A stretch of DNA of 14,278 nt from JBDSLU01 sp031407765. GTDB taxonomy: Bacteria; Acidobacteriota; Vicinamibacteria; Vicinamibacterales; Vicinamibacteraceae. The DNA is taken from assembly GCA_031407765.1 (NCBI GenBank), contig JANOIR010000469.1, forward strand, positions 1-14,278, written 5' to 3'. Made by a program: the position numbers and the translations under genes. The notes below the pieces were generated by a model that was given only the letters and a program-made list of their open reading frames with translations, searched no databases and was not told the DNA's origin. Positions 7,568 through 14,087 of the stretch are shown here, in pieces. Position 1 is the stretch's first letter. Each line of letters starts with the position of its first letter.

Positions 7568-8245
7568 TCAATAGATCGTCAGCCCGGCGCTGTTGCCGAA
7601 GGCCGAGCCGGTCACGCACTTGGGGTTGGTCATCTTGCATCCGGTCAGCGTCCCGTCGTCCGTGCACCCGCTCCAGCCGGCGCAGGCCTTGGCGCAGTAC
7701 GAGAAGCCGAGCGTGCTCTGCCAGAAGCACCACTCGCAGGCGGGCGGCGGGCCCTCGCTGCCGCCGCACTGGCCGGCGCTCGGGTTGTTGGTGTTGAAGC
7801 GCGCCAGCGCGCCGTTCAGGTCGCGAGGCCAGGGCACCGGGAAGCTCCAATGGACGCCGAAGTGGGTGGCACCCACGTCGGTCTCATCCACCGGGAACGC
7901 GGTACCGGCGACCGCGGCCTGAAGACAGCTCAGCGCGAGATCGGCGTCGCGCGGGTTGGCCGGCGTGGTCGACCGGAGATAGCTGGTCCCCGGCACCCAG
8001 AGGTCGCCTTTGCGGGCGAACTCGAAGCTGACCGAGACAGTGCCGGGGCTGGTGAGGCGATTCCAGCAGCCCATCAGCCGGGGCACGACGCCCCGATGGA
8101 AGTACGTGTTGATCCTGTTCTGCGTCACGATCGCCTCGCGGCACGACTGCTTCGGGAAGCCCGCGGGGGGCGGGACCTCCTGCGCGCCGCTCCGGCTTCC
8201 GACAATCGTGACGAAGGCGAATATCCCAGCCGCGAGCCGTTTCAT
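7568..8245 (-). CDS. Secreted Cys-rich protein with AgmX/TonB-C-like domain
   Basis: From the ATG at 8245 the product has 225 residues. Residues 1-21 are a signal peptide (MKRLAAGIFAFVTIVGS, cleavage near SGA-QE). Residues about 50-140 show a pattern seen in AgmX/PglI C-terminal or TonB-C-like domains: GCWNRL, then SPGTVSVSFEFARKGDLW, a Ser/Thr/Pro link, LALSCLQAAVAGTAFP and a closing HWSFPVPWP. The remaining 75 residues contain eight cysteines (160, 170, 173, 184, 188, 194, 203, 210), probably a disulfide-bonded module. I do not recognise that part. Longer in-frame starts up to 8353 exist, but the AGGAGG directly before 8245 and the signal peptide fix the start. The gene is first in a minus-strand run with the VWFA-related gene and namZ, and is divergent from the sigma-54 activator. 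Function unknown; an envelope-located binding role is an inference. Confidence 0.75.
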   Translation of the reverse strand: MKRLAAGIFAFVTIVGSRSGAQEVPPPAGFPKQSCREAIVTQNRINTYFHRGVVPRLMGCWNRLTSPGTVSVSFEFARKGDLWVPGTSYLRSTTPANPRDADLALSCLQAAVAGTAFPVDETDVGATHFGVHWSFPVPWPRDLNGALARFNTNNPSAGQCGGSEGPPPACEWCFWQSTLGFSYCAKACAGWSGCTDDGTLTGCKMTNPKCVTGSAFGNSAGLTIY

Positions 8246-8364
8246 GGAGCCTCCTTTTGCGGTTCCTGCCAATCGGTGTGGGCGTGACGCAAAATGTGTC
8301 GGGAGCGGCGGACGGCGCAACCGGGTTCCGCCGATCGAGCCGATGTGAGACACTTTTTTGCCTC
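8246..8364. promoter_or_regulatory. Divergent intergenic region, Cys-rich gene and sigma-54 activator
   Basis: This 119-base gap must hold promoters for both flanking genes. On the minus strand AGGAGG (8255-8250) is a strong ribosome site four bases before the ATG at 8245. On the plus side the activator has no Shine-Dalgarno; GACACT (8349-8354) followed by a run of six T is the only -10-like piece near its ATG. GTGTC (8296-8300) and GACAC (8349-8353) form a widely spaced weak inverted pair. I found no -24/-12 sigma-54 promoter with correct spacing on either strand. Confidence 0.5.
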
Positions 8365-10890
8365 ATGCCGGCCATCCCGACGCGCGAAATCCTGACGTCG
8401 CTGACGCAGGCGGCGGACGCCGTCGTCCGGACGGCGGCCGTCGGCGTCGTGCAGCGCACGGCGCGCGGCGGGGTGGAGCTGCTGTACTCCTGTCCGCACG
8501 GCATCGGCCGCTACGTGGTCGCCACGTCCGATCTGCCCGAGGCGCTGCGGCCCGAGGCCGATGGCATCCGGCACGCCGACGCCGGTGCGATCACCGCCGC
8601 CGGCGGCGTCGTCGACTGGTACCTCGGCTTCGCCGGCGTGCGGCGCCTGCTGTCGGCGCCGATGCCGGGCCTCGACCGGCCGACGCGCTTCTGGGTGGGG
8701 CTCGCCGACGCGGCGCCGCTCACCGCGCCGCAGCTGAGCGACTTCGAGACCGTCGGCGCGCAGAGCGTCGAGTTGCTCTCGCGCGCGCCGTCGGCGCAGG
8801 ACGACGCCCAGCGGCTGCGCCGGCTGGAGCAGGCGGCGGGCCTCCTGCCGGCGCTGTTCGGCGTGCTCGACGTGCGCGACGTTTTCGAGCGACTGTCCCG
8901 GATCGGCACGGTCGCGCTGCCGCACGACACCCTGACGCTCGGTATCTTCGACGACGACCTGACGACCATCACGCTGTATGTGCAGACCGGCGACACGCCG
9001 GACGTCGCGCGCCGCTGTCCGCAGCCGTACCCGACGTTCGTGACCCGCGCGTGGGACTTCGACATCCTCGACGATCGATTGACGCACCCGCTCGAGGCCG
9101 ACCGGCCGGTGACGCGGATGGGCATGCGCTCGTCGGTCCGGGTGGCGGTGCGCATCGACGACGCGATCGTCGGGGGCGTGTCGTTCAACGCCCGCCGGCC
9201 GGGGGCCTACACCAGCGTGGACGTGGACGTCGCCCGGCGCCTCGCCGATCACGTCGGGGTCGCGCTCTCGCACCAGCGGCTCGCCCTGCGCCTCGCCGAC
9301 GAAGCGCGCCGGCACGAGGAGCTGCAGGCGCGGGCCGCCAAGGCCGACCTGCTCGATCAGCTGCTCGCTTCGGTCACCGGCAGCGGCGAGCTGCGCGATC
9401 TCTTCGATCGGATCTCGTCGGTGACACAGGCGGTGCTGCCACACGATGCCATGCTGATGACGATGCGCCTGCCCGACGGCCGGACCGGGCGCGTCTACGC
9501 CGCCGCGGTCCCGGACGGCGCCGAGCCATTTCCGGAGATCGTCGAGGTGCCAGCGCACCTCCGCGCCAACCCGGAGTGGGAGTTCGATCTCGTGGCGGAC
9601 CTGCGGGCGGAGGCCGACCAGCAGCACCTCTGGCCGACACGACTCGGCTATCGCGGAGCGCTGCGCCTGCCGCTGCGCCTCGACAACGACTTCGTCGCCG
9701 GCCTCACGTTCCTGTCGCTGACGGCCGGAGCGTTCCAGCCGACGGATGTCCCGATCGCCAGGCGGATCGCCGATCGCCTGGCCGTGCCGTTCGCACGCGA
9801 GCGCGGCGCCTCGCTGCTGAAGCGGGTGGACGAGGCGACCGCGCGCGCGGCCGCGCTCGAGGCCCGGGTGCGGATCCTCACCGACGAGCTCGACGCACGG
9901 ACCGGCAACCGCCGCGTCGTCGGCGAGACGCCGGAATGGCGGCGCGTGCTCACGCAGGCGACGCAGGTCGCCGCCACGGCCACCACCGTGTTGCTCCTCG
10001 GCGAATCGGGCACCGGCAAGGAAGTGATCGCGCGGTTCCTGCACCGCGCCTCGCCGCGCCATCAGGCGCCGTTTCTGGCTTTGAACTGCGCCGCGCTGCC
10101 CGATCAGCTGCTCGAGGCGGAGCTGTTCGGCTATGAGCGCGGCGCCTTCACGGGCGCCACGCAGAGCAAGCCCGGTCAGCTGGAGCTGGCGGCCGGCGGC
10201 ACGCTCTTTCTCGACGAGGTCGGCGAGATGAGCCTGCCGGCCCAGGCGAAGGTCCTGCGGGTGCTGCAGGAGCGCGAATTCCAGCGTCTCGGCGGGACCC
10301 GCGGATTGCGCAGCGACGCCCGTATCGTCGCGGCCACCAATCGCGACCTGCCGCGCGCGATCGCGCATGGGCAGTTCCGCGAAGACCTCTACTACCGGCT
10401 GAACGCGTTCGCGATCCGGCTGCCGGCGCTGCGCGATCGCCGCGACGACATCGTGCCGCTGAGCGAGGGGTTCCTCGCCGAGATCGGCCGCGGCCTCGGC
10501 CGCCCTCCCGCCGGGATCTCCCGCGACGCGCGCGGGCGGCTGATGGACTACGCGTGGCCGGGTAACGTACGCGAGCTGCGCAACGTGCTCGAGCGCGCCG
10601 CCATCCTCTGCGATGGCGGGCTGATTACCGCCGATCACCTCGCACTGAACATCGGCGGCGCGATCCTCGCGGCGTCGCAGGCGCTGACGGCCGCCGCGCC
10701 GCCGCCGGCGTCGCCTCCACGCTCGGCGGCCAGCTCACCGACGTCGGCCAACGACCTGCACGCACTCGAGCGCGACATGATCGACCAGGCGCTGCACCGG
10801 GCGCGCGACAACAAGGCGATGGCCGCCAAGGCGCTCGGCATCACGCGACAGCAGCTCTACCACCGCATGCGCCGCTACGGTCTGGAATAG
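8365..10890 (+). CDS. Sigma-54-dependent transcriptional activator with GAF-like sensor domains
   Basis: An 841-residue bacterial enhancer-binding protein that uses ATP hydrolysis to open promoters held by sigma-54 RNA polymerase. Residues about 160-310 and 330-480 form two GAF-like sensor domains that resemble each other (LPHDTLTLGIF and LPHDAMLMTM; VARRLADHVGVAL and IARRIADRLAVPF). Residues 1-140 may be another diverged sensor. A helical linker (about 485-512) joins the AAA+ domain. That domain has Walker A GESGTGKE (546-553), the sigma-54 contact loop GAFTGA (593-598), Walker B LFLDEVGE (614-621) and FREDLYYRLN (671-680). A low-complexity Ala/Pro linker precedes a Fis-type helix-turn-helix (about 800-841). 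There is no receiver domain, so it probably senses a small ligand. The ATG at 8365 is the first plausible start; an extension to 8257 would cross the divergent gene's promoter. Target genes are unknown. Confidence 0.93.
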   Translation: MPAIPTREILTSLTQAADAVVRTAAVGVVQRTARGGVELLYSCPHGIGRYVVATSDLPEALRPEADGIRHADAGAITAAGGVVDWYLGFAGVRRLLSAPMPGLDRPTRFWVGLADAAPLTAPQLSDFETVGAQSVELLSRAPSAQDDAQRLRRLEQAAGLLPALFGVLDVRDVFERLSRIGTVALPHDTLTLGIFDDDLTTITLYVQTGDTPDVARRCPQPYPTFVTRAWDFDILDDRLTHPLEADRPVTRMGMRSSVRVAVRIDDAIVGGVSFNARRPGAYTSVDVDVARRLADHVGVALSHQRLALRLADEARRHEELQARAAKADLLDQLLASVTGSGELRDLFDRISSVTQAVLPHDAMLMTMRLPDGRTGRVYAAAVPDGAEPFPEIVEVPAHLRANPEWEFDLVADLRAEADQQHLWPTRLGYRGALRLPLRLDNDFVAGLTFLSLTAGAFQPTDVPIARRIADRLAVPFARERGASLLKRVDEATARAAALEARVRILTDELDARTGNRRVVGETPEWRRVLTQATQVAATATTVLLLGESGTGKEVIARFLHRASPRHQAPFLALNCAALPDQLLEAELFGYERGAFTGATQSKPGQLELAAGGTLFLDEVGEMSLPAQAKVLRVLQEREFQRLGGTRGLRSDARIVAATNRDLPRAIAHGQFREDLYYRLNAFAIRLPALRDRRDDIVPLSEGFLAEIGRGLGRPPAGISRDARGRLMDYAWPGNVRELRNVLERAAILCDGGLITADHLALNIGGAILAASQALTAAAPPPASPPRSAASSPTSANDLHALERDMIDQALHRARDNKAMAAKALGITRQQLYHRMRRYGLE

Positions 10891-10895
10891 AACCG

Positions 10896-10932
10896 CGGTC
10901 GGCCGTCGACCGAGCATGAGACAATCCCGGCC
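10896..10932 (+). promoter_or_regulatory. Inverted repeat plus -10-like element before the dehydrogenase-cytochrome gene
   Basis: CGGTCG (10896-10901) and CGACCG (10907-10912) form a perfect 6-bp inverted repeat around five bases. GACAAT (10920-10925) follows and ends seven bases before the GTG at 10933, so transcription would begin at or next to the start codon. There is no Shine-Dalgarno. The repeat lies where a -35 element would be and could be an operator. It could equally be a weak terminator for the activator gene, although no T-run follows it. Confidence 0.33.
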
Positions 10933-12705
10933 GTGCTTCGACTCCCCTTTGTCGCGCCGCACGCCGCGGCGCTCGTCATGTTCGTGGCGGCTGCCACCGG
11001 CAGAAGCTGCAGCGGTCCGCCGCTGCCCCCGGGCAGCCAGGACAACGGCGGCCTCGCCCTGCCCGGTGGCTTCGAGGCCGTCGTCGTCCACGACGGCGTC
11101 GGCCGCGCGCGCCACCTCGCCGTCGCCGACGACGGCATCATCTACGTCAAGCTGCGCGTCCCCCACCCGAAGGGTCTCGTCGCGCTGCGCGACACGACGG
11201 GCGACGGCCGCGCCGACGACGTGCAGGTGTTCGGCGAGTACGCCGACACCGGCGACTACGGCACGGCGATGCGCATCCATGCCGGCCACATCTACTTCAC
11301 GACGGCCGGCGAAGTGTATCGGCAGCGCCTCACGCCGGGACAGCTCGTGCCGTCGACGCCGGTCGAAACCGTGCTCCGGCACGAGTACAAGAAGAACCTG
11401 CGCTCCTACGAGCACATCGCCAAGCCGATCGCGTTTGACGGCAAGGGCCACCTGTTCGTGCCGTTCGGGGCCCCGGGCGACAGCTGTCAGGAGCAGAACC
11501 GCCGGCCGGAATCGCCGGGACGTCAGCCATGCCCCGAGCTGGACTGGCAAGGCGGCGTCTGGGTATTCAGCGACAGCCGGCTCAATCAGACCGAGCAGGA
11601 CGGGCGCCGCTACGCCACCGGGATCCGCAGCATCGTTGGGATGTCGTGGAACCGGGACGTCGGCGAGCTCTACGCGCTGCAGCACGGACGCGACGATCTC
11701 TACCGGACGTGGTCGCGCTACTTAACCCGCTGGCAGAGCGCGGTGCTGCCGTCCGAGGAGTTCTTCAAGGTCACCGACGGATTCGACGGCGGCTGGCCGT
11801 ACTACTACTACGACCAGTTGGAGGGGAAGAAGAAGCTGAACCCGGAGTACGGCGGCGACGGCCAGAAGGTCGGCGATGCCGACAAGCTGACCAAGCCGCT
11901 GCTGGGATTCCCGGGCCACTACGCGCCCAACGATCTGCTGTTCTACGACGGCGATCAGTTCCCCGCGCGGTATCGCCGCGGCGCCTTCATCGCCTTCCAC
12001 GGCTCGACGATCCGCATGCCCTACTCGCAGGGCGGCTACGTCGTGGCGTTCGTGCCGTTCGCCAACGGCGCGCCGAGCGGTCCCTGGGAAGTGTTCGCCG
12101 ACAACTTCGCCGGCGTCGATCCGATCCCCAACACGAGCGACGCGGCGGCGCGGCCGGTGGGCCTCGCGCAGGGGCCCGACGGCTCGCTTTACGTCAGCGA
12201 CAGCGTGAAGGGCAAGATCTGGCGGATTATGTTCAAGGGTGACCGCGGCGCCTTCGGCACCGCGCAGCTCGCGCGCATGGAGGCGCGCAAGACCGAGCAG
12301 GCGCACCTGCGCAACCCGCACGAGCAGAACGACGTGATCGGCCGCGAGGTGCTCGACGCCGGCGCAGCGCTCTACGAAACCTATTGCGCCGCCTGCCATC
12401 AGCGCGACGGCAAGGGCGATGGGTCACGCTTTCCGCCGGTGGCCGCGACCCGCTGGGTCTCCGGCGACCCGAACCGCCTGATCGGCATCGTGCTCAACGG
12501 CCTGCAGGGCGAGATCCAGGTCGAAGGCAAGGCGTTCAACGGCGTGATGCCGGCCAACGGCTTTCTCACCGACGACCAGATCGCGCAGATCCTGACCTAC
12601 ATACGCCAGAACTTCGGCAACTTCGCTGGTGGCGTCAAGCCGAGCGACGTCGCGGCGGTCCGGGCTCAGCCGCCGGCCGCGCCGGCGCCCCCCGCGCCGC
12701 GCTGA
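10933..12705 (+). CDS. PQQ-type sugar dehydrogenase-like propeller fused to cytochrome c
   Basis: A 590-residue exported protein starting with GTG. A hydrophobic segment (about 8-22) is the signal; Cys26 in ATGRSC is not a standard lipobox. Residues about 40-435 resemble the beta-propeller of soluble glucose/L-sorbosone dehydrogenases: GFEAVVVHDGVGRARHLAVADDG, KPIAFDGKGHLFVPFGAP, YATGIRSIVGMSWN, LYALQHGRDDL, RPVGLAQGPDGSLYVSD and GKIWRI. A C-terminal cytochrome c (about 470-570) has the heme motif CAACH (485-489) and a likely axial Met539 in GVMPANG. A Pro/Ala tail ends the protein. Such fusions oxidise a sugar or other alcohol with PQQ in the periplasm and pass electrons to the attached heme. 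No PQQ synthesis genes are in the window, so the cofactor is inferred from family. It follows the sigma-54 activator by 42 bases on the same strand and converges on the phytase-like gene. Confidence 0.87.
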   Translation: MLRLPFVAPHAAALVMFVAAATGRSCSGPPLPPGSQDNGGLALPGGFEAVVVHDGVGRARHLAVADDGIIYVKLRVPHPKGLVALRDTTGDGRADDVQVFGEYADTGDYGTAMRIHAGHIYFTTAGEVYRQRLTPGQLVPSTPVETVLRHEYKKNLRSYEHIAKPIAFDGKGHLFVPFGAPGDSCQEQNRRPESPGRQPCPELDWQGGVWVFSDSRLNQTEQDGRRYATGIRSIVGMSWNRDVGELYALQHGRDDLYRTWSRYLTRWQSAVLPSEEFFKVTDGFDGGWPYYYYDQLEGKKKLNPEYGGDGQKVGDADKLTKPLLGFPGHYAPNDLLFYDGDQFPARYRRGAFIAFHGSTIRMPYSQGGYVVAFVPFANGAPSGPWEVFADNFAGVDPIPNTSDAAARPVGLAQGPDGSLYVSDSVKGKIWRIMFKGDRGAFGTAQLARMEARKTEQAHLRNPHEQNDVIGREVLDAGAALYETYCAACHQRDGKGDGSRFPPVAATRWVSGDPNRLIGIVLNGLQGEIQVEGKAFNGVMPANGFLTDDQIAQILTYIRQNFGNFAGGVKPSDVAAVRAQPPAAPAPPAPR

Positions 12706-12712
12706 GGAGCCG

Positions 12713-12725
12713 GGTCGCAGCGACC
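12713..12725. terminator. Small palindrome between convergent genes
   Basis: GGTCG-CAG-CGACC lies in the 19-base gap between the stop codons of the two convergent genes and touches the last base of the minus-strand stop. It could be a weak two-way terminator, but the stem is only five pairs and no T-run follows on either side. Confidence 0.22.
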
Positions 12726-14008
12726 TACTTCTCGTCCTTGTCCCTGTCCTTGTCGCGAACGTCGTCGTGGCCGCGCGGCTTCTTCCCATGCGGCAGCGGC
12801 TCGTCCAACCGGATGACGATGAACTCGTTTGGATCGGGCTGGCCGGCCGTACGTCCGGCGCTGAACGGGTAGTTGTTGTCGTTGAGCACGCCAAGATGGA
12901 CGCGGCTGAGCGGGATCACACTCTCGATGGTGGTGAACGGGAAGCGGAACGTGTCCGTGGCGCCGCCGAGACGATGCGGGTCGACGATGTGCAGCAGGTC
13001 CGCGACCTCACGCTTGACGAGGAAGCCGTCATCGTCCACGTCGTCCAGATCGACGACGTAGATCTTCTTGAACGACGCCGCCGGGCCCTCCAGGCTGTCG
13101 CGCTCGATGACCAGGAAGACGCGGTCGGTGACGGCCGTCAGGTCGCCGATGGCCTGGCCTGAGGCCGCGTCCGCCTCCATGCGATAGGCCCAGTGCCGTG
13201 GCGTATAGCGTCGCGAGCGGAGGTCGAACTCGTTGATGCGCAGCCGACGCTGATCCGGATCGGTGGTCAATGGTCCTTCGAGCAGGGTATAGAGCCGGCG
13301 GCCGTCCGGCGTGATCGCCATCCCCTCGAAGCCCTTGCTCCGCCCCAGCGACGGCGTGGCCGTGCCCAGGTACGGGTTCTGCGGGGACTGCACACCAGGC
13401 AGTGCATGCGGGGCCTCGAGCACGCGGCCGGCCCGGTCGGTGTGAATCAGGAAGGGCCCGAACTCGTCGCCGAACCAGTACGTGCCGTCGTGCGCTTCGC
13501 GGAACGATTCGATATCGAAGTCGGCACCGGTGAGCAGCCGGCGGCGACGGATGGACGCGTCGACCGGAATGACGCTGGCGGGATAGGTCGTGGCGTCGGC
13601 AACGATGGGGAACGGAATCTTGCCGAACGGATCGCTGAGCGTGAAGGAGCCGCGCAGCGCGATCTCACCGCTGCCGCCACGCTTGGTCTTGAAGTCGGGC
13701 TCGATGCGATAGACCCGAAGCACGTAGTCCGGCGACGTCGGCCGGGTGCCGAACCCGTTGTCGCTCATGACCAGGAAGGCGCCCGAGCGCGTGCGCAGGA
13801 CCGACGACACACCCTGGACAGGCTGGGCGTCGGTGAACGGTGGGACCCGGCCGTTGGCCGGCGCGATGAACTGGCCCGACGTCGGCCCGGGCGCAAAAGT
13901 ATCGGCCGGCAGCGAGGCGAACGCTTCCAGCGTCTGGGCGTGCGCCGGCGCAGCCAGACCCGCGCCGGCCGCCGCCGACAGGATTGAGCGGTGTACTCGG
14001 GTCAACAC
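12725..14008 (-). CDS. Esterase-like activity of phytase family protein, secreted
   Basis: A 427-residue protein of the family named for esterase-like activity of phytase (PF13449), predicted beta-propeller proteins that are exported. Signal peptide at residues 1-24 (ILSAAAGAGLAAPAHA-Q). Family features: GVSSVLRTRSGAFLVMSDNGFG (66-87), DFDIESFREAHDGTYWFGDEFGPFLIHTD (163-191), KGFEGMAITPDGRRLYTLLEG (225-245), VFLVIERDS (297-305) and VLNDNNYPFS (374-383). The C-terminus is a charged repeat tail (about 415-427) of alternating Asp and Lys/Arg. The frame is open back to 14134, but the GTG at 14008 has AGAGG five bases upstream and starts a clean signal peptide. Longer versions would read through the hairpin at 14040-14072. 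It follows a PhoX-like phosphatase gene, so a role in releasing phosphate from organic esters is plausible; catalysis is not established for most of the family. Confidence 0.85.
   Translation of the reverse strand: MLTRVHRSILSAAAGAGLAAPAHAQTLEAFASLPADTFAPGPTSGQFIAPANGRVPPFTDAQPVQGVSSVLRTRSGAFLVMSDNGFGTRPTSPDYVLRVYRIEPDFKTKRGGSGEIALRGSFTLSDPFGKIPFPIVADATTYPASVIPVDASIRRRRLLTGADFDIESFREAHDGTYWFGDEFGPFLIHTDRAGRVLEAPHALPGVQSPQNPYLGTATPSLGRSKGFEGMAITPDGRRLYTLLEGPLTTDPDQRRLRINEFDLRSRRYTPRHWAYRMEADAASGQAIGDLTAVTDRVFLVIERDSLEGPAASFKKIYVVDLDDVDDDGFLVKREVADLLHIVDPHRLGGATDTFRFPFTTIESVIPLSRVHLGVLNDNNYPFSAGRTAGQPDPNEFIVIRLDEPLPHGKKPRGHDDVRDKDRDKDEK
12727..12756. repeat. Hexanucleotide-like repeat coding the Asp/Lys tail
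   Basis: The plus strand shows imperfect six-base units of the type TCCTTG, TCCCTG, TCCTTG at the 3' end of the phytase-like gene. On the coding strand they give the DKDRDKDEK tail. This short simple repeat could vary in copy number between strains. Confidence 0.5.
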
Positions 14009-14013
14009 GGGTG

Positions 14014-14018
14014 CCTCT
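14014..14018 (-). promoter_or_regulatory. Ribosome binding site of the phytase-like gene
   Basis: On the minus strand AGAGG lies five bases before the GTG at 14008. It supports that start over the longer open frame reaching 14134. Confidence 0.6.
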
Positions 14019-14039
14019 CTGGTAAGAAACGTGGACAGA

Positions 14040-14072
14040 GCCAGGTCGGCCCAACGTATGGGCCGACCTGGC
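14040..14072 (-). terminator. Perfect 13-bp hairpin between PhoX-like and phytase-like genes
   Basis: The arms GCCAGGTCGGCCC (14040-14052) and GGGCCGACCTGGC (14060-14072) are exactly complementary around the loop AACGTAT. On the minus strand the hairpin begins 16 bases after the PhoX-like stop and ends 31 bases before the start of the phytase-like gene. Downstream on that strand the sequence is only weakly T-rich (CGTTTCTT), so this is either a partial intrinsic terminator or an RNA processing/stability element within an operon. Confidence 0.55.
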
Positions 14073-14087
14073 GGACGGGCATCGAGC

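Noticed and set aside
8260..8285. Minus-strand TTGGCAGGAACCGC as a sigma-54 promoter for the Cys-rich gene
   Set aside because: GG and GC are only eight bases apart instead of ten, which this promoter class does not tolerate.
8345..8362. Plus-strand TGTGAGACACTTTTTTGC as a -24/-12 promoter for the activator
   Set aside because: With GC fixed at -12 the upstream dinucleotide is AG rather than GG, and the -24 block matches poorly.
8257..8364. Longer start (TTG at 8257) for the sigma-54 activator
   Set aside because: The extra 36 residues have no domain character and would cross the promoter and ribosome site of the divergent gene.
8242..10638. A 798-residue minus-strand open frame opposite the sigma-54 activator
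   Set aside because: Its composition is that of an antisense shadow, with no motif, and the plus strand carries an unmistakable activator.
13193..13987. A 264-residue plus-strand open frame opposite the phytase-like gene
   Set aside because: The minus-strand frame has a signal peptide, a ribosome site and family motifs; the plus frame has none.
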